From positions 1 to 18,713 of the forward strand of contig JAUIEH010000011.1 of assembly GCA_030428405.1 (NCBI GenBank): 18,713 bases of DNA. The letters are read 5' to 3'. This document shows positions 1 to 7,275 of this stretch, in pieces. This stretch comes from Alphaproteobacteria bacterium. GTDB taxonomy: Bacteria; Pseudomonadota; Alphaproteobacteria; Caulobacterales; Maricaulaceae. The position numbers and the translations under genes are program-made. Numbering within the stretch: position 1 is the stretch's first letter; every line of letters starts with the position of its first letter. Under the pieces are notes generated by a model. It was given only the letters and a program-made list of their open reading frames with translations, was not told the DNA's origin and made no database searches.

Positions 1-708
1 GGTCGCGACCTCTATTGGACCGCGCTGATGATGCTGCGCTGGGAGCGGCGCTGGGGCGTCAAGGACGGCAAGATCGGCGTCTCTCTGCGCCACTCGAAAT
101 GTGGCGACGTCTTCGAACCGACGCCGTCCTGCGCATCCTGCGCCGCAGAGATCAATGCGCGCGACGTCACCTGGCAGGAAGGCCCGGGCGTGGGCTGGAT
201 GGCGGCGAGCTATAGCCGCCGGCGCCGGCAAAAGCCGTCCGAAGACGGCCGCCTGGCGCACACCACTTTGTTCGACGAAATCGCACAAATCACCGGCGAC
301 CGGTGGTCGAGCCTCATCATTCGCTCTGTTTTCACCGGATTGCGCCGGTTCGACGAAATCCGCGCCGACACCGCGATCGCGACGAATATTCTCTCTGACC
401 GCCTGACCTGGCTGGTCGATATCGGCATGTTGGAGCCCAACGCCTATCGCGAAGCGCCGACGCGCTATGAGTACCGGCTGACGGATAAGGGCCTGGATTA
501 TTATCCGGTGCTGCTCGCGCTCCTGCAGTGGGGAGACAAATGGTATGTCGCGCCCGAAGGCCCGCCCGTGATTCTCCAACATATTCCGTGCGACAGCGAC
601 ATTGAGATGAGCGTCACATGCTCGTCCTGCGGCGAAGCCGTGCGCGCTGAAGACGTCGAATTCGAGATCCATGAAGCGCCCGAACAATCGGTGCGCGAAG
701 CCTCCTGA
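1..708 (+). CDS. Tandem HxlR-type winged-helix regulator, 5' end cut by window
   Basis: The frame is open from base 1, so the start lies outside; 235 residues are visible. Visible residues 83-222 form a complete HxlR-type winged helix: an FDEIAQITGDRW recognition region, then TDKGLDYYPVLLALLQWGDKW, then a Cys-rich tail. Visible residues 1-58 repeat the end of such a unit (GRDLYWTALMMLRWERRW followed by a Cys tail). The two tails have identical cysteine spacing: C34-x9-C44-x2-C47 and C197-x9-C207-x2-C210. The chain is therefore a fusion of two HxlR units with a basic linker (SRRRR). HxlR proteins normally have one domain and bind DNA as dimers, often sensing quinones, aldehydes or oxidants through Cys; here the Cys triads could be redox-sensing or metal-binding (inference). 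Its position beside a catabolic cluster makes it the best candidate local regulator. Family is confident; ligand and targets are unknown. Confidence 0.88.
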   Translation, partial: GRDLYWTALMMLRWERRWGVKDGKIGVSLRHSKCGDVFEPTPSCASCAAEINARDVTWQEGPGVGWMAASYSRRRRQKPSEDGRLAHTTLFDEIAQITGDRWSSLIIRSVFTGLRRFDEIRADTAIATNILSDRLTWLVDIGMLEPNAYREAPTRYEYRLTDKGLDYYPVLLALLQWGDKWYVAPEGPPVILQHIPCDSDIEMSVTCSSCGEAVRAEDVEFEIHEAPEQSVREAS

Positions 709-741
709 CACTGATCCGGTCCGGCGATTTTTCAGAATGCT

Positions 742-762
742 GACGCCGACATGTTCGGCGTC
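742..762 (+). terminator. Hairpin after the HxlR gene (weak terminator or operator)
   Basis: Perfect 8-base inverted repeat (GACGCCGA, 5-base loop CATGT, TCGGCGTC) located 33 bases after the regulator's stop. It lacks a clean U-tract; the T-rich ACTTTCATT of the adjacent box follows nine bases later. It may terminate the regulator transcript or act as a DNA site. Confidence 0.45.
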
Positions 763-771
763 GCCGAACTG

Positions 772-788
772 ACTTTCATTATCATACC
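772..788 (+). promoter_or_regulatory. Box A: shared 17-base upstream motif
   Basis: Sequence ACTTTCATTATCATACC, 20 bases before the SDR start at 809. It matches boxes B and C (5219, 16379) at 13 of 17 positions shared by all three. TTTCAT inside the box (774-779) lies 17 bases from TAACGT (797-802), so the box may also carry the -35 element of this promoter. Function is inferred from recurrence only. Confidence 0.6.
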
Positions 789-808
789 CTGTGCGCTAAC
801 GTAGCCGC

Positions 809-1747
809 ATGACACGAACAAGCGGGGCGAGTGCGGACGGTGCGCGCGGCGATGACGCCGCCCGCGTCGTTCTTGTGACGGGGGCCGGCAAGGGTCTGGG
901 CCGCGCCTTTGCACGTCAGGCCGCAGCCGACGGAGCGCGCGTCGTCGTCAATAACCGCATCCGGCCTGGCGCATCGGATTCAGCCGCGCGCACCGTGCAA
1001 GAAATAACTGACGCGGGCGGAACCGCCGTCGCCGAGACGAGCGATGTTGAAGCCGACGGCGCCGCTGAAGCCATGGTCGCGCGCGCGATCGAGGCGTATG
1101 GCCGGCTCGACGCCGTCATCTTCAACGCCGGAATTTCCGGAGACGCCGCGCGCTTTTCGGAGATGCCGGCCTCCGAGTTCCGCCGCGTCCTTGAGATCAA
1201 TTTCTTCGCCAATATCGCCATCACCCAGGCTGCGCGCGCGCATCTGGAGGCTTCCGCAGCCGGACGCATGGTCTATGTCTCGTCAAGCGCCGGCCTTTAC
1301 GGCGTACGCGGACGCACGCCGTACGCCGCCTCGAAGGGCGCGCTGACGGCGTTCGCGCTGACGCTTGCGGATGAGTTGAAGCGCACCAATGTCGGCGTGA
1401 ACGTGCTTGTGCCCTACGCCGCCACGCGCATGACCGCCTCGGTCGAGGCGCCGGATATCGGCGTCTCGCTTGAGCCGCAACGCGTCGCGCCTGTCGCAAG
1501 CTGGTTGGCGAGCGCGGATTGTCCGGTCACGGGCGAAATCTGGGTGACGGGCGCAGGCTATGTCCGGCGCGCGCGCATGGAGGAAAGCATCGGCGCGGCC
1601 GCCCCCGATCTGAGCCCGAGCGCGGACTGGATCGGCGCCGCCTATGACCAAATCTCGGACATGTCGGACGGCAAAGGCTTTTCCGGTGCGGAAGCCTCCT
1701 TCGCCGACATCGTCATGCAGCTCAAACGCGCGCAGGAGAACGCCTGA
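809..1747 (+). CDS. SDR-family oxidoreductase, multifunctional-enzyme (3-hydroxyacyl-CoA dehydrogenase) like
   Basis: 312 residues with all classical SDR landmarks: cofactor loop TGAGKGLG (24-31), NAG (106-108), Ser at 158-160, and catalytic Tyr172/Lys176 in YAASK. The stretch RIRPGASDSAARTVQEI after the second strand resembles the dehydrogenase domain of peroxisomal MFE-2-type (3R)-hydroxyacyl-CoA dehydrogenases, so a hydroxyacyl-CoA or other alcohol substrate is plausible; this is family resemblance, not proof. About 60 residues extend beyond the usual SDR length at the C-terminus. The chosen ATG is the only reasonable one; no Shine-Dalgarno is visible before it, unlike most genes here. It opens the first plus-strand operon behind box A, and its stop overlaps the next start as TGATG, indicating translational coupling. 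Confidence 0.85.
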   Translation: MTRTSGASADGARGDDAARVVLVTGAGKGLGRAFARQAAADGARVVVNNRIRPGASDSAARTVQEITDAGGTAVAETSDVEADGAAEAMVARAIEAYGRLDAVIFNAGISGDAARFSEMPASEFRRVLEINFFANIAITQAARAHLEASAAGRMVYVSSSAGLYGVRGRTPYAASKGALTAFALTLADELKRTNVGVNVLVPYAATRMTASVEAPDIGVSLEPQRVAPVASWLASADCPVTGEIWVTGAGYVRRARMEESIGAAAPDLSPSADWIGAAYDQISDMSDGKGFSGAEASFADIVMQLKRAQENA

Positions 1748-2823
1748 TGGCTTACCGCGTCATCCAATGGGGCACCGGCGCGATGGGCCGAAACTGCCTG
1801 CGTGAAGTGCTCGCTCATCCCGGACTTGAGCTTGTCGGCGCGCTGGTGCACTCGGAGTCCAAGCACGGACGCGACGCTGGCGAAATCGTCCGCAGGCCCG
1901 CCGCCGGCGTCGACGCCACCATGAATTTCGACGACATTCTGGCGACCGAGGCCGACGTCGTCATCCACGCTGCGCGCATCAATCCGCCTTATACGTCGCA
2001 TGACGACGAAATTCTTCGCCTGCTCGCCTCGGGTAAGAACGTCATCTCCATTAATGGCCGCGCCTTTCCCCAGCATTGGGGCGCAGACCACATGGCGCGC
2101 ATCGAGGAAGCCGGGCGCGCGGGCGGCGGCACGACATTGTTCGGGACCGGACTGAATCCCGGTTTCGCCATGGAAAAAATGGCGATGACGGCGAGTTCAA
2201 TCTGCCTGGACATCGAGAATGTCGCGGTCAGCGAGGTCGCCGACGCCAATGAAGTGCAGGCCTCGGCCTATGTGTTCGACGTGCTCGGCTTCGGCTCGGA
2301 CCCCGACGCCATCGACCCGAATGACCCGAACTGGCCGGTCGCACAGCCACTCAACGGCATGTATTCCGAACTCGTCGCTTTCGCCGCCGACCGGCTCGGC
2401 TTCGAACTCGACTCCATTCGCACCGACCACAAAATGTTTCCCGCAACGCAAGACCTGGTCGTGGCGGCGGGCGAAATCCCAAAGGGCAAGGTCAGCCATA
2501 CGCGCTGGCGCTGGCATGCGGTCTGCGGCGGCGCGGATAAGGTGACGATGACGATCCATTGGCTGATGGAGCGCGCCCATCTCGACGATCCCGAACACCC
2601 GCTCTGGAAAATCAACATCACCGGCAAGCCCAATGTCGATATCGACATCGAGCTCTCCAAACCCAAGAATGACCCACAACGCACGTCTGCGGAGCAATAT
2701 GCGGTCGCGGCCTCAGTGATAAATGCGATCCCCGCCGTCTGCGCGGCCCCGCCCGGCGTGCTCGTCATGCCGAGCCTTTATGCGCGGCGTAATGATTGGT
2801 GGAGCGGCGCTGCGAATACCTGA
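1747..2823 (+). CDS. DapB-like NAD(P)H-dependent dehydrogenase (dihydrodipicolinate reductase N-terminal fold)
   Basis: 358 residues. An N-terminal Rossmann fold with VIQWGTGAMG (5-14) is followed by a DapB-like C-terminal region. The best-known relatives of this length are the 2,4-diaminopentanoate dehydrogenase/'dihydrodipicolinate reductase-like' group, which is often found in catabolic clusters of actinobacteria and alphaproteobacteria with unassigned substrates. It is far longer than true DapB (about 270 residues), and a lysine-biosynthesis role is unlikely in this context. It starts inside the stop codon of the preceding SDR (TGATG), so the pair is probably made in stoichiometric amounts. 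Fold and cofactor class are well supported; the substrate is unknown and an amine substrate should not be assumed. Confidence 0.8.
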   Translation: MAYRVIQWGTGAMGRNCLREVLAHPGLELVGALVHSESKHGRDAGEIVRRPAAGVDATMNFDDILATEADVVIHAARINPPYTSHDDEILRLLASGKNVISINGRAFPQHWGADHMARIEEAGRAGGGTTLFGTGLNPGFAMEKMAMTASSICLDIENVAVSEVADANEVQASAYVFDVLGFGSDPDAIDPNDPNWPVAQPLNGMYSELVAFAADRLGFELDSIRTDHKMFPATQDLVVAAGEIPKGKVSHTRWRWHAVCGGADKVTMTIHWLMERAHLDDPEHPLWKINITGKPNVDIDIELSKPKNDPQRTSAEQYAVAASVINAIPAVCAAPPGVLVMPSLYARRNDWWSGAANT

Positions 2824-2859
2824 TCCAAAACAAAGCAAAATCAGTGGAGGAAACATCTC

Positions 2860-3294
2860 ATGACCAGCAAAATCGACGTGCTTCGCGCAGTCATCAACGC
2901 CTGGGGCGAGCGTCAGGACATTGACGAAGTCATCAGCCATCTGACGGATGATTGCGTATGGCACTATTCCGCCGTCACTCAGCCGCCCAAGATCGGCCAT
3001 CAGGGCGCGCGCGAATTCCTCGATGCATTCAAGGCGCGCGTGAAAAATCCGCGCTGGCGCATATTCGCCTATGCCGAAAATGAAGACTCGCTCTTCGTCG
3101 AGGGCGTTGACGAGTTCGACACCGCCGACGGCAACAAGGTGCAGGTGCCCTATGCCGGCGTCCTTGATTTCCGCGGCGACAAGATCAGCGGCTGGCGCGA
3201 TTATTTCGACCGCTCCGTGGCCGACATGACCGGTCGCGGCGAGGCCCTGCCCGCATTCGCGGCCAAGCTGATCGAAAGGGAGCGCGTCGCGTGA
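2860..3294 (+). CDS. Limonene-epoxide-hydrolase-like NTF2-fold protein
   Basis: 144 residues with the small cone-shaped NTF2/SnoaL fold. The C-terminal VPYAGVLDFRGDKISGWRDYFD (97-117, given in outline) is the limonene-1,2-epoxide hydrolase (LEH) signature. In characterised LEH, catalysis uses an Arg-x-Asp pair plus the Asp of WRDYFD. Here the WRD Asp (Asp114) and the second Asp (Asp84 in EGVDEF) are present, but the Arg position is Gly82, and the Asn that helps position water appears to be Ala38. True epoxide hydrolysis is therefore doubtful; a dehydratase, isomerase or hydratase role is possible. A strong RBS, GGAGG (2846-2850), supports the start. Its stop overlaps the GTG start of the next gene by four bases. 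Confidence 0.78.
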   Translation: MTSKIDVLRAVINAWGERQDIDEVISHLTDDCVWHYSAVTQPPKIGHQGAREFLDAFKARVKNPRWRIFAYAENEDSLFVEGVDEFDTADGNKVQVPYAGVLDFRGDKISGWRDYFDRSVADMTGRGEALPAFAAKLIERERVA

Positions 3295-3824
3295 GCGGCG
3301 CTTCCTCGCGCGACCAGGCGCTGGACGAACTGCTCGACAAGAAGGCTATCGAGGAAGTCCTGGTCAGCTATTGCCGCGGCGCTGACCGCGGCGACGCCGA
3401 CTTGATCGCAGCCGCCTATCATCCGGATGCGACCGAAGACCATGGCGGCACGTTCAAAGGCTCGGCGAACGACTATGTCAAAATGCTGCGCCAGATCCTG
3501 CCGACCGCGCCGCGCATGTCGCATATCATAACCAATATCCATATTGAGGTGAACGGAACGACGGCGCGCTCGGAATGCTATTTCCTGACCTTCTCGCGTC
3601 GCGCAGACGGTGATGAGCCGCATGACAATCTGACCTGCGCCCGCGCCGTCGATGATTTCGAGAAGCGCGACGGCGTCTGGAAGATCGCCCGGCGCAGGCT
3701 CGCCTGGGAGTGGAACCACGAAATGGCGCTGAACGAGACCTGGGGGCGCGGCCAGATTGCGCCGGACCCGTCCAAGCTCGTGCGCGGCGGCAAGAAGCCC
3801 AACGACATTCTCTATACCGATTAA
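3291..3824 (+). CDS. SnoaL_4 (BaiE-like) NTF2-fold protein, copy 1
   Basis: 177 residues, GTG start overlapping the previous stop as GTGA; AAGGGAG lies upstream. The fold matches the SnoaL-like family that includes bile-acid 7-alpha-dehydratase BaiE and ring-dioxygenase beta-subunit-like proteins. BaiE uses Tyr, an Asp five residues later, and a His about 48 further on. Here Tyr27, Asp32 (SYCRGAD) and His78 (MSHII) stand in nearly that arrangement, so a dehydratase or isomerase acting on a cyclic substrate is a reasonable inference. The C-terminal portion (WKIARRRLAWEWNHE, then NETWGRG) is shared with the paralogue at 4622-5179. There is no membrane segment or signal peptide, so it is cytoplasmic. 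Confidence 0.8.
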   Translation: MSGASSRDQALDELLDKKAIEEVLVSYCRGADRGDADLIAAAYHPDATEDHGGTFKGSANDYVKMLRQILPTAPRMSHIITNIHIEVNGTTARSECYFLTFSRRADGDEPHDNLTCARAVDDFEKRDGVWKIARRRLAWEWNHEMALNETWGRGQIAPDPSKLVRGGKKPNDILYTD

Positions 3825-3836
3825 AGGGAGGCATGC

Positions 3837-4595
3837 GTGGAAATCAAAGGCGCAGTCGGCTTGGTGACAGGCGGCAATCGCGGCATCGGCCTGGGCTTTG
3901 TGCACAAATTGCTCGAACATGGCGCAAGCCGCGTCTATGTCGGCGCGCGCAAACGTGCGGACGCAGAAGAAATCGTCGCGCAAGCGCCTGACAAGCTGGT
4001 CGCAGTCGAACTCGACGTGACCAAGCCCGATCAGGTCGCGGCCGCAGCCGCACAGTGCACGGACGTAACCATCCTCGTGAACAACGCCGGCGCGTTCAAT
4101 CATCAGCGGCTGATCGGCGCGCCTGACATGTCCACGATGCGCGAGGAAATGGAGGTCAATTTCTTCGGGCTGGTCTCTATGTCGCGCGCATTCGCGCCGG
4201 TTCTCGGGGCCAATGGCGGCGGCGCGATCGTCAATGTGTTGTCCGCCGGCGGCATCGTCGCCGTGCCGGATATGGGCGGCTACAGCCCGTCCAAATTCGC
4301 TTCGCGCGCGGCGTCGACCTGCATTCGCGCGGAACTCGCCCCACAAGGCACGCAAGTGTGCGCGCTGATTGTCGGCAGCGTGGACACGCGCATGGCCGAG
4401 CATGTCACGTGGATCAAGAAGACGCCGCCGGAAGACATCGCCGAAGCCGGCTTGTTCGCCGTCCGACACCATATCGACGAACACGACACCGATCCGCATG
4501 CGGTTTCGGTTCGCGCCGCCATCGCCCGCGACCCCAAGGCTTTGGAGAAATCCATGGCGGATCGGATCGCGGCGCAAGCGAGCGCGGCAAAATAA
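3837..4595 (+). CDS. Classical SDR-family oxidoreductase
   Basis: 252 residues, standard length for a classical SDR. Motifs are TGGNRGIG (11-18), NNAG (82-85), Ser136 and Tyr149-x3-Lys153 (YSPSK). Arg38 and the basic residues in GARKR after the second strand suggest an NADP(H) preference (inference). The start is GTG at 3837, with AAGGGAGG about ten bases before it; an ATG at 3833 is out of frame. It sits 12 bases after one SnoaL_4 gene and 26 before the paralogous one, so the three are almost certainly one operon segment. The likely role is alcohol/ketone interconversion on a pathway intermediate; the substrate is not identifiable. Confidence 0.87.
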   Translation: MEIKGAVGLVTGGNRGIGLGFVHKLLEHGASRVYVGARKRADAEEIVAQAPDKLVAVELDVTKPDQVAAAAAQCTDVTILVNNAGAFNHQRLIGAPDMSTMREEMEVNFFGLVSMSRAFAPVLGANGGGAIVNVLSAGGIVAVPDMGGYSPSKFASRAASTCIRAELAPQGTQVCALIVGSVDTRMAEHVTWIKKTPPEDIAEAGLFAVRHHIDEHDTDPHAVSVRAAIARDPKALEKSMADRIAAQASAAK

Positions 4596-4621
4596 AACGC
4601 CTGAACACGGGAGAGCGGATT

Positions 4622-5179
4622 ATGACGACCGAGACCGCGACCAAGCCGACGACGCGTTACGTCAACACCGTCGAGACCATGCTCGCCAAGCAGGACATTC
4701 TCGACGTGCTCGCGCGCTATGCACGCGGCGTCGACCGCGCCGACGGCGAGCTTTTGAAGTCGTGCTATCATCCGGATGCGGTTGAAGAGCATGGCAGCAC
4801 CTATGCCGGACCGGCGCACGCTTATGTCGACGGCGCGATTGAGCGGATGAAGTCGCTCACCCATCCGATGGCGCATTATCTCGCCTCCAGCCATATCGAG
4901 CTCGATGGCGAGACCGCGCAGGTCGAAAGCTATCTCTTCACGTTCGCGCGCTTCGAAAAAGACGGCGAGCCCTTCGACACGCTGACCGGCGGGCGCCTGA
5001 TCGACCGGTTTGAACGCCGCGACGGGGAATGGAAAATCGCCCATCGCACCATGGCGTTTGACTGGAACCGCGACGCCCCGATGGCGGAGACATGGTGTCT
5101 GGGCCTGTTCAAGCCGGAAGATCCGCGCATGGTCATGGGCACGCGCGGCGAAGAAGACTTGTCTTACAAGAAGTTATAA
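4622..5179 (+). CDS. SnoaL_4 (BaiE-like) NTF2-fold protein, copy 2
   Basis: 185 residues from ATG 4622, preceded by GGGAGAG; a longer open frame upstream is antisense-like noise inside the SDR. It aligns along its length with the protein at 3291: YHPDA, then the EEHG/EDHG segment, the ESYLFTF/ECYFLTF strand, WKIAHR/WKIARR, then W(D/E)WN and ETW. The BaiE-type candidates are Tyr33, Asp38 (RYARGVD) and His85 (MAHYL). The two copies flank an SDR. They could form a heteromer or act on successive intermediates (inference). It is the last gene of the first plus-strand operon and is followed by a hairpin at 5194-5216. Confidence 0.82.
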   Translation: MTTETATKPTTRYVNTVETMLAKQDILDVLARYARGVDRADGELLKSCYHPDAVEEHGSTYAGPAHAYVDGAIERMKSLTHPMAHYLASSHIELDGETAQVESYLFTFARFEKDGEPFDTLTGGRLIDRFERRDGEWKIAHRTMAFDWNRDAPMAETWCLGLFKPEDPRMVMGTRGEEDLSYKKL

Positions 5180-5193
5180 GCTGCGCGTTGCGG

Positions 5194-5216
5194 CTTGGCG
5201 GCGCGGCGCCGCCAAG
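5194..5216 (+). terminator. Terminator-like hairpin after SnoaL_4 copy 2
   Basis: Perfect 10-base GC-rich stem CTTGGCGGCG / CGCCGCCAAG with a 3-base CGG loop, 14 bases after the stop codon. The following CTACTTTCATAA gives only an imperfect U-tract. It abuts box B by two bases. Confidence 0.6.
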
Positions 5217-5218
5217 CT

Positions 5219-5235
5219 ACTTTCATAATAATACT
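5219..5235 (+). promoter_or_regulatory. Box B: shared 17-base upstream motif
   Basis: Sequence ACTTTCATAATAATACT, 49 bases before the acyl-CoA ligase start. It differs from box C at three positions and from box A at three. The AT-rich stretch CATAAT/TAATAC could also serve as a -10, so operator and promoter may overlap. Confidence 0.6.
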
Positions 5236-5284
5236 GAGAAGCGGCGGCGCCGGCCGAACCGCTCGGCAAGCATGGGAGGGTCCG

Positions 5285-7231
5285 ATGTTCTGGTCGCGCA
5301 AGCGTGATTCGAAACGAAATGACGACGGCGCCGCCGCGCCGCTCGCAGAGGCCGAGCCGCCCGCCCCGCGCGATACGCCGTCCACGAACGCAAAAACGGG
5401 CTATCGTCCGGTCAATTTGCCGCCGGTCGAAATCGATGTCGAGCGGCGCGCGGACGGCACGCTCATCCTGCGCAACAAGGTCCAGCTGCCGGATTTCGAC
5501 TCCCGCTTCATGGCGCATGTGCGCGGCACGGCCGCAGCTCAGCCGGACAAAATTCTCTACGCTGAGCGCGATCCTGCGAGTGATGAATGGCGCAGCGTGA
5601 CCTTCGCCCAGGGCTGGCGCGACATCAAAGGCGTCGCGCAATGGCTCATCAATAACGGCGCCGGTCAGGACGGCCCGGCGATGATCATCACCGGCAATTC
5701 GGTCGCCCACGCCATATTCCGTCTGGGCTGCATGCTGGCGGGCGCGCCCGTGTGTCCGGTCAGCGCGAATTACGCGCTGATGGGCGGTGATTTTGGCCGC
5801 CTGCGCCATGTCGATCAGCTCGTCGGACCGAAATTCATTCTGGCGGAAGGCGGCGCGGAACTCTCCCCAGCGCTCGACGCCATCGGCTCGGGCGACCGCA
5901 TGATCGTTTCGCGCAAGCCCGGCGAGCTGGGTCATGGCGCGATTTCCTATGACGACGTCATCGCGACCGAACCGGACGATGCGCTCCTCGACCAGAAGAT
6001 CGAGCAATGCAATCCCGATGAGCGCGCGGTCTATATGCTCACTTCGGGCTCGACCGGCATGCCCAAGGCCGTCATCCAGACGCAGCGCATGCTGACGGCC
6101 AACATGTTTCAGGCCTTCGCCATTCTCGGCGAAGCCGCAGGCTGGCGCGACGTGATGCTCGACTGGCTGCCATGGAGCCATGTTTCGGGCGCGTTCAACA
6201 TGACGGCTGCGGCCGCGCTTGGCGGTTCGCTCTATATCGATGACGGCAAGCCGATGCCGGGTCTGTTTGAAAAGACCATCCGCAATCTGCGCGAAATTTC
6301 GGTGCCCTATTTCGCGAATGTGCCCATCGGCTACGCCATGCTGGTCGAGGCGCTCGAGCGCGACGAGCAATTGCGCAAGACCTTTTTCAAAGACCTCCGT
6401 ATGCTGCTTTACGGCGGCGCCGGCCTGCCGCAGGACCTTTATGAGCGGCTGCAAAATCTCGCCGAGGCGGAAACCGGCTATCGGATCTTCTTCACCTCCG
6501 GCTATGGCGCGACGGAAACGGCGTCCGGCTGCATGGCGATCTACTGGGACACGCGCGATGTCGGCATCGGCCTGCCCTTGCCGGGGCTGGAGACCAAGCT
6601 CGTGCCCGCCGGCGATCGCTATGAAGTGCGCATGCGCGGACCGAACGTCACGCCGGGCTATCTGAAGGCGCCTGAGAAAACGGCCGAGTCCTTCGACGAT
6701 GAAGGCTTTTACAAGCTCGGCGATGCAGCGCGCTTTCATGACGATGATGACGTCACCCAGGGACTCGCCTTCGCCGGACGTCTGGCGGAAGAGTTTAAGA
6801 TGGGCACCGGCACCTGGGTGTCGGGCGGCGATGTTCGTGCACGTCTCATCGCAGCGCTGGCGCCGGCCGTCTCCGACCTCATCTTGTGCGGCCAGGGCCG
6901 CGATGCGCTCGCCGCGCTCGGCAATCCCAATCTTGCGGGCCTCGCCAAGATTTCCGGCGAAACCGACGCTTCGCCCGCCGACCTCGCCGGCCATCCGGCC
7001 GTTCGCGCGTTCCTGACGGAACATCTCGAGGCTTATAACGCGGCCAATCCCGGCAAGTCCGTCCGCATTGACCGCTTCGCCTTCATTCGCGAGCCGCTTG
7101 CGCCCAACAAGCATGAAGTGTCCGACAAGGGCACGATCAACCAGGCGATCGCTTCGGCGAATCGCGATGACGAAATCGCCGAGCTTTATGCGGACCCGGC
7201 GCCGCAACACGTCATCGTCGCGGCCAAATGA
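5285..7231 (+). CDS. Feruloyl-CoA synthetase-type acyl-CoA ligase (AMP-binding)
   Basis: 648 residues. Adenylate-forming signatures are present: P-loop TSGSTGMPK (253-261), GYGATETAS (406-414) and a C-terminal Lys615 in SDKGTINQ. The N-terminal region (YRPVNLPPVEIDVERRADGT) and SANYALMGGDFGRLRHV are characteristic of the feruloyl-CoA synthetase branch of ANL enzymes. These activate aryl-propenoic or related acids as acyl-adenylates and then CoA thioesters. In this neighbourhood the substrate may not be ferulate. The first ~38 residues are hydrophilic, charged and probably disordered. The start at ATG 5285 is chosen for the strong GGGAGGG (5274-5280). Box B and a hairpin lie upstream; the DUF1295 gene follows after 44 bases without a terminator. 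Confidence 0.87.
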   Translation: MFWSRKRDSKRNDDGAAAPLAEAEPPAPRDTPSTNAKTGYRPVNLPPVEIDVERRADGTLILRNKVQLPDFDSRFMAHVRGTAAAQPDKILYAERDPASDEWRSVTFAQGWRDIKGVAQWLINNGAGQDGPAMIITGNSVAHAIFRLGCMLAGAPVCPVSANYALMGGDFGRLRHVDQLVGPKFILAEGGAELSPALDAIGSGDRMIVSRKPGELGHGAISYDDVIATEPDDALLDQKIEQCNPDERAVYMLTSGSTGMPKAVIQTQRMLTANMFQAFAILGEAAGWRDVMLDWLPWSHVSGAFNMTAAAALGGSLYIDDGKPMPGLFEKTIRNLREISVPYFANVPIGYAMLVEALERDEQLRKTFFKDLRMLLYGGAGLPQDLYERLQNLAEAETGYRIFFTSGYGATETASGCMAIYWDTRDVGIGLPLPGLETKLVPAGDRYEVRMRGPNVTPGYLKAPEKTAESFDDEGFYKLGDAARFHDDDDVTQGLAFAGRLAEEFKMGTGTWVSGGDVRARLIAALAPAVSDLILCGQGRDALAALGNPNLAGLAKISGETDASPADLAGHPAVRAFLTEHLEAYNAANPGKSVRIDRFAFIREPLAPNKHEVSDKGTINQAIASANRDDEIAELYADPAPQHVIVAAK

Positions 7232-7275
7232 GCCGCTGCGCGAACGAGTTCCCATTCTTATGACTGCGAGACTTT

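Noticed and set aside
3201..4577. 458-codon open frame on the minus strand across the SnoaL_4 and SDR genes
   Set aside because: It spans three genes with family motifs and good ribosome sites on the plus strand; no domain recognised.
5174..7255. 693-codon open frame on the minus strand opposite the acyl-CoA ligase
   Set aside because: It is Arg/Ala/Gly-rich, has no recognisable domain and mirrors a confident gene; a typical high-GC antisense shadow.
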